Shown: in pieces, positions 31,546 through 43,039 of the stretch
Numbering within the stretch: the first letter of the stretch is position 1
Layout: each line of letters starts with the position of its first letter
Assembly: GCA_963575745.1 (NCBI GenBank)
Contig: CAUYUJ010020261.1
Location: 1-64,000 of the forward strand
Source: Prorocentrum cordatum
Lineage: Eukaryota > Sar > Dinophyceae > Prorocentrales > Prorocentraceae
Direction: 5' to 3'
Length of the DNA stretch: 64,000 nt
Notes under the pieces: model-generated
The model's database searches: none
Told to the model about the DNA's origin: nothing
The model's input: the letters and a program-made list of their open reading frames with translations, nothing else
Program-made: the position numbers and the translations under genes

Positions 31546-32605
31546 TGAGGGGTTCGACGGGCCGAGCTCGCGGCCGAGAGCTCGCGGCCGAGAGTTCGCG
31601 GCGAGACGGGCCCCGCCGGCTCATCGGCGGTTCTCGACGGCAGGCGGGCCTTTCATGAGGCCCGTCATGCGCGCGGCTGTCGTCGCCAATCAGTGCATTT
31701 ACTGCTGTCAGTCGTCTCTGGCGAGGGGGATGTCGAGGAGTCGGTTTCCCGTCGCGTTCAACCCGCCACCGTCGCCCAGTTTGGGTTCCCGAGGACCCGT
31801 CGCGCCCGCTGGCGTCGATGACGGCGGCGTCTCCGCGCGGGAATCATATCCCAGCCTATCGTTTTCTAGTGGGCGATCCCTTCGCCGGCCCTGGCGCTCC
31901 CAGCGGCCGCCTGCTCGCCCGTGCCGGCCGCCCCCTTCCTCTCGGCGCGCGCTGGTTCGAGAGCCGGCCGATGTTCATGCTGAGCGCGGAGCTGGTCGCG
32001 GCCGAGAGGTCGCGCCTCGGCGCGGCGCGGCGGCGACGGGGGGGTCGGCCGCAGGGGGTCGCGGGCTGCCCCCCGCCCTCGCGGGCAGCGACGTCGTCGG
32101 TGCAGCGCGGCCCGTGCCCGAGCAGCCGACGGCGGCGGGGGCTGTCGGAGACGCGTCTCGGCCCCAGTAGCAGCCGGGCCCGGCGGCGGGGCTCGGCGAG
32201 CCGCGCGCGCCGGCGCTCGACGCCGCCGACCGTCGTCCGAAAATGGATGCGCGGACTGGGGCGCGCCCCGCGCCCGCGTGCCGATCTTCGCGCTCGCAGT
32301 CCTTGGGGGCGCTTGCCAGCCGCGGACGCCCGCGGCCGCAGCCGCCGCGACGTTCGGCGAGCCAGGGCGCCCCCGCTGCGCGCGCAGGGCCGAAGGCGGG
32401 CCGGACTTGCGCGGAGGCCGCGGCTGCAAGCTGGGCAGCGTTCACCGGGGCCCGCAGGAGATCTGCGACCCCCTCGCCGCGCGCTGATATTCTCCGCGGT
32501 GCGCGACGAGATTCAGACAGCCGGGGGCGGCGCCGGCGCCGTCGGCGGGCGGCGCGGGGGCCCCAGCGGCAGAAGAAGCTGGCGGCCGTGACCGACGCCA
32601 GCGAC
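31546..32605. other. Very GC-rich, no gene fixed
   Basis: About 70 percent GC, with Arg/Ala/Pro/Gly open frames in every phase on both strands. Stop codons are rare for composition reasons, so frame length is not evidence of coding here. Confidence 0.4.
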
Positions 32606-32839
32606 ATGGCCACACTAGCACGTGGCTTCCGAGTTAGCGCGGCACACAAAGCAGGGACTGCCAAGATCGCAGTTTCTCTGACAGACGCGCCGATGACAAT
32701 GATGAAGGAGCTCCAGGATTGCCCGCCCCTGTTGGGGGCTGGCCACAGGGTCGGCATGGCGCAGAGAAGCAGCGCGGAGAGAATCTTGCAACCCGTGATC
32801 GACAAGTTCGGCGGCGAGTCGTGGGCTCCAGCGCTTTAG
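32606..32839 (+). CDS. Possible C-terminal exon, hypothetical protein
   Basis: From the ATG at 32606 to the TAG at 32839 the frame gives 77 residues of balanced composition (TLARGFRVSAAHKAGTAKIA, then MMKELQDCPPLLGAGHRVGM, ILQPVIDKFGGES). This contrasts with the Arg/Pro-rich translation just upstream. The frame stays open upstream, and GGGGCCCCAG before 32570 could be an acceptor. No family is recognised. Confidence 0.35.
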   Translation: MATLARGFRVSAAHKAGTAKIAVSLTDAPMTMMKELQDCPPLLGAGHRVGMAQRSSAERILQPVIDKFGGESWAPAL

Positions 32840-33124
32840 TGCCCGCTCGTGATCGGCATCGCAACGTTCACCGGTCCGCGCGCGCTCTGCCCGGGCGTTT
32901 GGGCAACGGTCGGGGCCCCCCTGCGGCGGGTCGTTCGTCGGCCATGTTCGTTCCCAAGGCGCGGGGATCTCGGTCAGGGGCCTTCGGGGCTCTGCTGAGA
33001 TGGATAAGCCATCCCCGACCGGACTGGCACTTGCCATGGCTCCGTCGGTTGCGCCGCCGTTGTGTCAGACACGCCCCATTTTTGACAGCGACGCTAGGGA
33101 TAGTATTAATTTCCTTGCAACCGC

Positions 33125-33690
33125 AGGGAGCGCCGTGGATCGGGATCCACGTCCTGTTGTTGTGAGTGCCGGCGATCGGGCTCCGGATAACGTCGCTGGG
33201 ATTGCTGCTGCTCGCGCGCCACGTCTTGTCGCTGCGAGTGCTGTGGATCATGTTCACTGGCTGTAACTTAGAGTGCTGTGGATCAGGTTCCATGCCCTGC
33301 CCTGGCGCTGGACATGCTGTGTTTTTTTTTGTTTCGACGGCGCTGGGAGGGCAGTGGATCGGGTACCACATAATGTCGTTGGAAGTGTTTTGGATCGAGC
33401 TCCACGTCCTGTCGCTTGGAGTTATGTGGATCGGGTGCTACCCCAGCAGCGTTCGGGCCCCGACCGCAGCGCGGGGCTGCCGTGGCATGATATTCTGCTC
33501 CAGCAGCTTTCGGTTCCCGACCGTGCGGGGCAGCCGCGGCATCACGTTCTACCTCAGCAGCTTTCCGTTCCCGGCCGCGCGGGGCATTCGCGGCATGAAT
33601 TTCTACCCCGGCAGCCTTCGGTTCCCGACTGCGCCGGGCAGCCTAGGCATCATGTTCTACTTCGGCAGCATTCGGGTTCACGTCCTGGCG
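33125..33690. repeat. Two adjoining minisatellites; one 54-bp, in frame
   Basis: 33125-33430 has about six degenerate copies of a 45-50 bp unit (GTGGATCGGG..CCACGTCCTGTCGCT). 33446-33690 has four copies of a 54-bp unit (CAGCAGCTTTCGGTTCCCGA..). As 54 is a multiple of 3, one frame reads an 18-residue repeat (VLPQQLSVPDRAGQPRHH) and runs from 33273 to 33848. Whether it is translated is unknown. Confidence 0.75.
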
Positions 33691-33929
33691 CTGGGCGTGT
33701 TGTGCGTGCGTTTGGTCACCCGAGGGCAAAGGTGGGCCGTTACAAGGAGGAGCCCGCGGGGGCTTCAGCTCGTGTCGGTTTAGCGAGGGCAACTCGGGCC
33801 CCCCGCCGTGGGACCATGTCCAGAGCTGATTCGCGTAGCGCACGGTAGGCCGCACAGTCTTCACTTCCATTTAAATTTGAGTTGGTTCGGCCTTCGGCCC
33901 GACACCGCTTCGCCGTCGCCGCTGCCGCC

Positions 33930-34481
33930 GCCTTCTCCTCCTCCTCCGGTTCCTCCTCCTCCTCCTCCTCCTCCTCCTCCTCCTCCTCCTCCGATCCCGA
34001 CTCCGACTCACCCTCCTCCTCCCCCCCGTCCTCCCCCCGTCCTCCCCCCTCCTCCTCCTCCTCCTCCCTCCTCCTCCTCCTCCTCCTCCTCCTCCTCCTC
34101 CTCCTCCTCCTCCTCCTCCTCCCCTCCTCCTCCTCCTCCTCCTCCTCCCCCTCCCCCTCCCCTTCCTCCTCCTCCTCCTCCTCCTCCTCCTCCCTCTCCT
34201 CCTCCTCCTCGTCGTCCTCCTCCTCCTTCCCCTCCTCCCCGTCCGCCGCCGCAGCGGACTGTGGCTTAAGCCCGACTCGGCGCAGGCTTTCGCGCTCGCG
34301 CGGGCGCGGGCTGCCACTGCAGCGGAGGCCCCGGGCGCGGTGGAGGGGCGCCCGCTCCTTGGCATGGGGGATGGGGGTGGCGTTGGAGGGCAGAGGGCGG
34401 AAAAGGAAACGGAGGACAAAGAGGAAACAGAGGAAAACGAGGAAGAAGAGGAGGAGGAGGAGGGAAGGGAGGAGGAAGGAA

Positions 34482-34515
<34 letters not shown>

Positions 34516-34975
34516 GAGGAGGAGGAGGAGGAAAATGAGGAGGAGGAGGAGGAGGAGGAGGAGGAGGAGGAGGAGGAGGAGGAGGAGGAGGAGGAGGAGG
34601 AGGAGGAGGAGGAGGAGGAGGAGGAGGAAGGAGGGGGGAGGAGGAGGAGGAGGGGAGGAGGAGGAGGAGGAGGAGGAGGAGGAGGGGAGGAGGAGGAGGA
34701 GGAGGAGGAGGAGGAGGAGGAGGGGGGGGAAGAAGGAGGAGGTGGAGGAGGAGTAGGAGGAGGAGGAGGAGGAGTAGGAAGGGGAGGAGGAGGAGGAGGA
34801 GGAGGAGGAGGGAGGAGGAGGAGGAGGAGGAGGGAGGAGGAGGAGGAGGAGGAGGAGGAGGAGGAGGAGGAGGAGGAGGAGCAGCAGGAGCAGGAGGAGG
34901 AGGAGGTAGTGGGCGGCGGGAGTAGGAGAGGGAAGGGGAGGAGGAGGAGGGGGAGGAGGAGGAGGAGGTCTTACC
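33930..34975. repeat. TCC tract facing a GGA tract (about 1 kb)
   Basis: 33935-34250 is TCC-rich, 34430-34970 is GGA-rich and nearly pure for over 450 bases. The 180 bases between them are ordinary GC-rich sequence. The two arms are complementary. Frames of up to 470 codons on either strand are Pro/Ser or Glu/Arg/Gly polymers and are rejected as genes. Confidence 0.95.
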
Positions 34976-35395
34976 AATGCGTAAGGAGAATGTGCGCGGA
35001 GCTAAGGCGAGATCCACATGTTGGAAAGGACCCGCCCTCAATCCGTGAAGCTCTTGCACAGTTGTGCGACGAATGTTGTCGGCGCCAAGGCGAGAGCCAC
35101 TTTTTGAAAACCGCTCGCCCTCAATCCGAGAAGCTCTTGCAATTTGTTGCAACGACTGTACGCGGCGCTAAGGCGAAAGCCACTTTTGGAAAACGACCCG
35201 CCCTCAATCCGTGCAATTCTTGCAATTGTTTCATACGAATGTGCGCCGCGCTAGGGCGAGAGCCACATTTTTGAAAACGATCCGCCCTCAATCCGTGAAG
35301 CTCTTGCAGATGATTTAAACGAACGTGCGCCGCACTAAGGCGAGAGCCACATGTTGAAAAGACCCGCCCTCCATCTGTGAAACGGTTCTTATGCT
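34976..35395. repeat. 78-bp tandem repeat, five copies
   Basis: Units run GT(G/A)CGC..GCTAAGGCGAGAGCCACAT, GTTGGAAA.GACCCGCCCTCAA, TCCGTGAAGCTCTTGCA. The five copies diverge by 10-20 percent. Part of one frame stays open through four copies (HFLKTARPQSEKLLQF), but stops end it. Confidence 0.85.
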
Positions 35396-36759
35396 TCAGA
35401 GTCGTGAGGAAGTCTCAGGCGAAACGCCCGGCCCGCCCTAAAGACTAGCTTCGGGGTGCGACAGGGAGAAGTTATTTAAAAGGAAGAGGGATGGAGGAGG
35501 AGGCGGAGGAGGAGGTCGCAAGAGCCAACAAGATGGCATCGTAGGCTTCCATGAGCTGCCGCAGAAGATGTGTGCGAACATCTGTGAGGGACGTTGTTCG
35601 ACGAGCGACGCACGGTCGGCACCATTGGTTGCTGCCCCCGACCTTGGGCGCGGGGGGTCAGGGTATTGAAACAAGAAAAGCCTGGCACGCAGGCCAGAAA
35701 TTGATCCGTATCTCCGCTCTGGGTCCTCGTTGGGTCGGGGCGCGAGCGGGGGCATGGAGAACATGTCGATCGCCGAATGTGTTTCTAAGTTTGGGCGACG
35801 CGCGCAATTCAGCTTCGTGGGCGAGCTGGTGTGCAGCTGCGTATGCGGCGATGGCAGGTCATGCGACGCGCCCGAGCGGGAGCGCGTATCCGCGGGTTTC
35901 TGGGGCCGGAGCAGCGTTTCGTTTTGTCGCGCTTGGCCCCATGCCCGATTTCTGTGCTCAAAGGGCGCCGCCAATTTTACAACAAGGATTTCGCGGCGTT
36001 GATGCGAGAGCGAATTTCCACTCCAGCCACGTGGATGATGATGAGGGGGAGGAGGAGGAGGACAAGGATGATGAGAAGGAAGAGGCTGAAAGGAGGAGGA
36101 CGACGTGGAGGATGGTGAGGAGGGGGAAGGGGAGGACTGAAGAGGATGAGATGGTTGTTGATGACGGTAGGGTGAAGTCGAGCAGGATATGTAAGGGGAG
36201 AACGAGGAAGATAGGGAAAGATGAGGGATATTGTTTGGTTCGATTATTCCGAGTGTGTCTTCATGGTTTCGGCCTCCGTGATGGCATCAGGTCTCGCACA
36301 AAGGGAGTCTTTGGCGAGCGTCTCACTTACATTCCTTTGGATGACCCCTGTGGTTTGTGCTTGTTGGGTTGGGTTCGCATTGTCGGAGGATTGTGAATTT
36401 GAGGTTCATGGGAAGCCTTGTTGGATTTGTGCCATGTTCGCCCCCGTGCGTGCTGGACATGAGCGCCATTATGCTCTCCTAGTGGTGGTGGTGGTGGTAG
36501 TGGTAGTATTTGTGGTGGTCGTGGTTTCAGTAGTTGCTGCATATGAAATGGGATTGTAGTTCGTGGTTGAATGGATCACAGTGGGCAGTGTGTTCGTATA
36601 TGTAGTTCTCATATCTGTGGTTGCGTTCCCAACAATCCTGTGGTGTTGGGTACTCGTTTTGAAGGGAGAGCGCCACGCGTCCGTCACCTCTTCCCCCCTC
36701 CCCTTCCTCCTCCATCATCTATCATAATCAGCATCAGCATCAACGGCCAGCCCCACCCA
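35396..36759. other. No gene fixed
   Basis: Several overlapping frames, the longest 281 codons at 35551-36396. The protein-like part changes frame (RFVLSRLAPCPISVLKGRRQ in one frame, a Glu/Asp-rich stretch in another), so a spliced or decayed coding region is possible. GAT, GAG and GTG runs lie at 36030-36230 and 36480-36530. Confidence 0.35.
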
Positions 36760-37560
36760 GAACAACTCCCGTGGCCCCAGTGGGGGTGCCCGATGGGGAG
36801 CTCCACCGAAGGCCCCAGTGTCGCCGCCCGCATGTGTCACCCCCAACCAGGACAGCGCTCCGTGGCCCCATAGGGCGCTACCGAAGGCCCCAAAGGCACC
36901 GCGCGCATGCGCCACGCCCACCTCAGTACAGCACTTCGGTGCCCCACAGGGAGCTCCACCGCAAGCCCCAGTGGCGTTGTTCGCATGCTCTCCCCCCAGC
37001 CAACACGCGCTTCGTGGCCCCATAGGGAGCTCCACCGAAGGCCCCAGTGACACCGCCCGCATGCGCCACCCCCACCCAGTACAGCGTTTCGTGGCCCCAT
37101 CGGGAGCTCAACTGAAGGCCCCTGTGGCTGCACTCGCATGCGTCACCCCCACCCAGCACAGCGCTCCGTGGCCCCAAAGGGAGCTCCACCGAAGGCTCCA
37201 GTGGCAGTGTTCACATACTTTTTCCCAACCCAGTGCAGCGTTTCACGGCCCCATGGGGGGCTCCACCGAAGGCCCCAGTGGCGTTGTTCGCATGCTTTCC
37301 CCCCGCCCAGCACAGCGCTTCGTGGCCCCATGGGGAGCTCCACTGGAGGCCCCCGTGGCTGTACTCGCTTGCGTTTCCCCCGCCCAGTACAGCGCTTCGT
37401 TGCCCCAAAGGGAGCTCCACCCCATTGCGGCGCACCCCTCACATTCTTTGCGGCCCCGTAGTGCGTTCCGCCTAAAGCACTAGTGGCAGCGCCCACATGG
37501 CGGCCCCGCCGCACATCGGCACACCCTTCGCATGCTTCATGGCCCCATGAGGAGATCCCC
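36760..37560. repeat. 76-bp tandem repeat, about ten copies
   Basis: Units of 72-79 bp run CAGCGCTTCGTGGCCCCATA, GGGAGCTCCACCGAAGGCCC, CAGTGGC...TCGCATGC, CCCACCCAGTA. Copies are evenly diverged. Open frames on both strands (PMGSSTEGPS, GAFGGAPYGAT) simply follow the repeat. Confidence 0.9.
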
Positions 37561-38582
37561 CACAGGCGATACCCGCAACGACGGTACTCACAACAGCAGA
37601 TTGTTGGGTCTCTCGCTGGGATAATTTCGTGGTAGCTATGGCACTCTGGGTAGTGATGGTTGTGACCGTCGACCGTCGTGCCAGTAGGTTGCGCTGGTGG
37701 TGATACGGGGGCACTGATTGCCTTCGCGATGGTAATATTACCCACAGCGTTGGCAGTAATTGTAGTGGCGGCACTGAATCATATGGAATGTGACAGTGGT
37801 AGCCGTGAAGAAGAACAGCAGTATGTCTCGTGGTGTTGTATCACCTGTGTGACACCGCTCTGCCAATAGCTAGCCGACTGTCTCAGTCGTAGTAGCCGTC
37901 AGGTTGCTATTTTTCCATGCATGCAAGAATCGGAACATCTTTATAGGTACGCGCCGCATCTGAGAAGCGTATGCGCAAGGAGTATTATGTTGAGGACCCG
38001 GAGGACGAGGAACGATGTCAAGAACGACGATTATTGAGGGTATGATTGGCATGTCAAGGAGGATCTTGTATGTATTCAGCGACGCGATGGAGGGGGGGAT
38101 TGGGAGGAGGGCACGGACGATGACGAGATGCAGAAGGATCATGAGGTGTAGGAGGATTGCGGATTACGAGCAGGGCGAATTTGGAAGGTGAGAAACCAGC
38201 GGATGAGTAGACCAGCGGATAAGTGGAGGAGGGGGATGATGAGGTTGGCGGGTGTGGGCATGATCATTTGGAAGTTAAAGAGCGAGGATGAGGGATTAAT
38301 GAGAGATAGATCAGGAGAGATCAGAGGCAATATAATGGATAAGGCAGGGTGGAGGCTGGAGAACGGATTATGGAACGCGGAGGAGTGATGAGGGAAATGG
38401 GAGGTTGTGATGGAGGCACGGGACGGAACAGTTGGATGTTGAGTACGTGGGTGAGGCGAAGGAGCGATGAGTGACGGGTTTGAGGAGGAGGAGGAGGAGG
38501 AGGAGGAGGAGCAGAGAAAGGTGTAACAGCAAACGCGCGACTGTATGGCGATCTGTTGATTCACTCTCTTCTTCCGTTTCAG
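37561..38582. other. Upstream flank of the CKS gene, no gene seen
   Basis: Unique sequence without a convincing open frame, ending in TCTTCTTCCGTTTCAG, a strong acceptor directly before the CKS start. An upstream exon or the site of spliced-leader addition must be inferred from that. Confidence 0.45.
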
Positions 38583-38683
38583 AACAGGGGGTGATGGTGC
38601 ATTACCCAGACGAGATCGAGTACTCTGAGAAGTACATGGATGACAAGTTCGAGTATAGGCAGCGACAGCTGCTCGGTTCGTCG

Positions 38684-38719
<36 letters not shown>

Positions 38720-41700
38720 TCGTCGTCGTTGCGTCTTCGTCGTCGTCGTCGTCGTCGTCGTCGTCCGCCTCATCGTCGCCGCCGCCGTCGTCGTCGTCGT
38801 CGTCCTCGGCATCGCCCTCCCTCCTCCCGGTCCTCCTCGGCCCCCATGTCCCCGCCAGAGGCCGCCCGGGATCGCTCTTCGCGGTGGCTCCCTGCCCGGC
38901 TCGTTGCCCTCACCCTGCGCCCCCTCTTCCGAGGAGGAGGGGGAGGGGGAGGGGGAGGGGGAGGAGGAGGAGGAGGAGGAGGAGGAGGAGGAGGAGGAGG
39001 AGGAGGAGGAGGGGAGGAGGAGGAGAGGAGGAGGAGAGGGAGGAGGAGGAGGAGGAGGAGGAGGAGGAGGTCCCCACTCCCCTCCCCCCCCCCTTCTTCT
39101 CCTATCCTGCTCTCGTTCTCCTTCCCCTTCTTGTCAGGCAAGCCGCAGGCGCGCACAGGCGCGAGGCGTCCGTCTCCCCTCGCCTCCCTTCTCCCATCTC
39201 CTCGCCCCTCCCCGCGCCCCCTCCTCCCCCGTCCCCCCCCCCTCTCCGTCTGCACTCTTCCTTCCTCTCTATCCCACTCCTCCACTCCTCCCCCCCATCC
39301 GTCTGCACTATCCCACTCCTCTCTTTCGTGAACTATGTCATCCAGAGTTTCAGCACCCACACGGTCTGAGGCTACGGCCTCTTGCGCCTTGCCCAAAGGG
39401 CACGGGCACCCCTGGTGCCCGGAACCGGCGCCTCCGCTCCGCTCCGCTCCGCTCCTCCACGACGGCGCGCGCGACACACTGGTGTCGCCGAGCCGCTGGC
39501 CATGCTAACTGTAATGGGTCAGGTCAGCTTTGGCGCGGTGTCGACAGGGCCTGGCTCAGGTTAGGGTAGGGATTAGCTACGTCAGGGGGGTGTTGTACTC
39601 ACTATGAATACACCTCTCCTCTCTTCCCCGAGGCCGGGGAGGAGTAGCCCGCCCTCTCTCTCCGCGTATGTGTTTCTGTACACACGCGGGATGTCATTGG
39701 GTGTCTTTCCTGTACTTTAGTTTGTCGGTCGGAACGTCGTAGGTCTCTCAAGATGATGCTGCCGTTGCAGCGTCAGCCTCAGTTTCGGATTGCGAACTGC
39801 AGGGGGTCCGAGTAGCGGGGGGTCCGAGTGGATCGTTTATCCCGCAGCCCTTCTCTGCCGCTTCGGCTACCCGCGCTGCCCCGCCCTTTCGTAGGTCGAG
39901 GGTGCCTGGGTCGGGGGCGGCCAAGAGGGGGGTGATGACAAGGGGGGGGAACATCATGGCGTGGGCCAGGATATCTCCTCAGATCCTCAGATTTCATGGC
40001 GCCTCTTCGTATTTCATCACGTCCCCGCCCCCCCCCGGGGCCGCGCACGTACCGCTGGCCATGATTTGCGCCCTCCCCCCCCCTCTTGGACGCCCCCCTC
40101 TTGGCCGCCCCCGAGAGGGGGGGTCGAGGCCAGACCTCCAAAGCACTGCAGAGAAAGTCAGGGCCTTCCGGACGGCGTCGAAGGATCGCTCCGCATCGAC
40201 AGTGCGTCGACGATTTGGCTTGATGTGGAGCGAAGGTTTCTCCACGCCAATGGCCTTTCGTAGGTCGAGGGTGCCTGGGGCAGTGACCACAGGAGGTATT
40301 CTCGGCTAGGAGCGGATCCTACTAGCAGGGGGGCTTCTCCGGGAGTCGGGGGGATGCCCTCGTTTTTCACTGGCTCGAGCCAGCCTGCCGCAGGGCCGCG
40401 CGGCGGAGAGCGAGGAGGAGGAGGAGGAGGTGGTGGAGGAGGAGGGGGCGGAGGAGGCGGAGGAGGAGGAGGAGGAGGCGGAGGCGGAGGCGGGGGCGGA
40501 GGCGGAGGCGGAGGCGGAGGCGGAGGAGGAGGAGGAGGAGGAGGAGGAGGAGGAGGAGGAGGAGGAGGAGGAGGAGGAGTGGCTGAGCGGAAGGTGGTCC
40601 CCAGAGTCTCTTTCCTTGCGGCCTCTGCCGCCACTTCCGACTGCTCAGTCTGCCCAGGCGTCCAGGGCCCGGGGAGAGTGTGGCCGTTGCGGCCGGCAGC
40701 GAGTTCGGGCTCGGAGCGGCTCCAGCCGACCGCCGCGCACCCCGCAAGCAGGCTGAGGTATGCCTTGCCCTGGCGGGCGGATGACCCCGTGGCGGCTCCC
40801 TTTCGAGCTCCTTCCTTGCCTCGATCCTCGATCCTCTTCCTCCTCTTCCTCCTCCTCCTCCTCCTCGATCCCCGATGCTCGACCCTCGATTCTCGGTCCC
40901 AGCCCTGGGACGGAGGAGGGGGAGAGGGAAGAGGAGGAGGAGGAGGGGGAGGAGGAGGAGGAGGAGGAGGAGGAGGGCGAGGATGAGTGGGACCTCTCTG
41001 GTGTCTGGGCGGCTCCATCTCCACCTGCCTCAGCTGCGGGCTCCAGGAGGCAGCCGGAGAAGTCGGATCCCCCCTCCCACATGAGCTGCCTCCGAGGGGG
41101 ACTGGGCGCGGAGGCAAAGGTATCTTTTCCGCTAGCCTTCGCCATTTTTCCCCTTTTTCGGTCTCTTGGGCCAAGGCCCTCGTCGCCACCGCTGGGTTCG
41201 CCTCGAAATCCTGGCCAGAACGCCCCCGGGGAGAGGTCCGGGCAGTAGCGGTATCGGTATCTTCGCTGGGTTCCCCAGGAGTGGGCGCGGAGGCAGGATG
41301 AGGTCATGCCGAGCGGGGCTTTCCTCCCAGAAGCCCTTCGGCTGCTGTCCCCGCAGCGCCCACTCACCGCCCTCAGCGGCCGGCAGCATCCAGGCCTTCT
41401 TCCTCTTCCCTCGCTCCTCTCCCGCTTCGCCAGCCTCCTCGCCCCATCCTCTCCTCCCCCCCTTCGCCCTCCACTTCCCCTTCCCCTTCCCCTCCTCCCC
41501 TCCCTCCCCTCCTTCCCCGGCCTCCTCGCCACTCCCTCCCCCTCGTCCTCGGCACGTGCCAGCCGCGGTCGCCCGGGGAACACAGCCTCGTGCCTCAGGC
41601 GGCTCCATGGGGTGAGCCTGAGCCCAGAAGAGGAAGAGAAGGGGGAGGGGGGCAGAGGGAGGGGGAGGGGGAGGGGGAGGGGGATGGCGATTGTGATGAT

Positions 41701-41883
41701 GACGACGACGATTCTGACGATGAAGATGCTGATGTTGATGATGTTGATGGTGAATAGGATGATGATGAGGATGAGGACGATACGATGATGATGGTGATGA
41801 GGATGAGGATGATCATGGTGATGGTGATGGTGGTGGTGATGATATAGATGATGCTGATAATCATGAGGTTGAGGATGAGGACG

Positions 41884-41916
<33 letters not shown>

Positions 41917-42422
41917 CTGATGATGATGATGGTGATGCTGATGATGATGCTGATGGTGCTGATGATGGTGATGATGCTAATGATGAGGATGAGGATAGTG
42001 GTGATGGTGGTGATGATGGTGATGATGACGATCATGATGATGATTGTTTTGATGCTGATGATGCTGCTGATGATGCTGATGATGAAGTTGCTGGTGGGGA
42101 TGATAATGCCGATGCTGACGGTGATGATGACGATGATGCTAGTGACAATGCCGATGCTGATGATGGTGCTGGTGCCGGTGCTGGTCATGGCGATGATGTT
42201 GCTGGTAGTGATGATTATATGATTATCCGGTTGATGGTGCTGGTAATGACCATGTTGGTGATGCTGGTGATGATGATGCTAGTGTGGCTGATGATGAATC
42301 TGATGATGACGATGGCGACGGCGATGAAGACGTTGATGGTGTTGGTGATGACGTTGATGCTTGTGATGATGATGGTGGTGGTGATGATGACGATGACGAT
42401 GACGATGACGATGGCGATGCTC

Positions 42423-42476
<54 letters not shown>

Positions 42477-42895
42477 CTGATGTTGATGTTGATGTTGATG
42501 TTGATGTTGATGATGATCGTGCTGGTGGTGGCTTTGACAGAGATGATGATGGCGATGATGGTCATGGTGGCTGTGTTGGTCATAGTGATACAGTGGTGAT
42601 GGTGAGGACGATGACGCTAATGGTGCTAATTCTGGTGCTGTTGATGATGACGATGATGACGGCAATGACGACGCATATTATGATGCTGATGCTGACGGTA
42701 ATGGTGATGGTGATGGTGGTGCTGCTGATGGTGATTATGTTAACGATGCTGATGATGATAGTGATGATGATGCTGATGGTGCTGATGATGTTGATGGTGC
42801 TGATGCTGATGACGGTGGTGATGGTGATGATGATGATGGTGATGGTGATGGTGATGGTGATAGTGATGATGGTGATGGTGACGATGATGATGCTC

Positions 42896-42934
<39 letters not shown>

Positions 42935-42971
42935 GTGATGATGATGGTGATGGTGATGGTGATGGTGATGG

Positions 42972-43039
<68 letters not shown>

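Noticed and set aside
31415-32591. Long Arg/Ala/Pro frames on both strands
   Set aside because: The region is about 70 percent GC, so stop codons are too rare for frame length to mean anything.
33740-35152. 470-codon minus-strand frame and its 368-codon + strand-complement companion
   Set aside because: Both are poly-Ser/Pro/Leu or poly-Glu/Arg/Gly chains produced by the TCC/GGA tract; only the ends are non-repetitive.
35551-36396. 281-codon + strand frame
   Set aside because: The protein-like portion switches frame near 35830-36000 and no domain or junction could be fixed. It is left as unassigned sequence.
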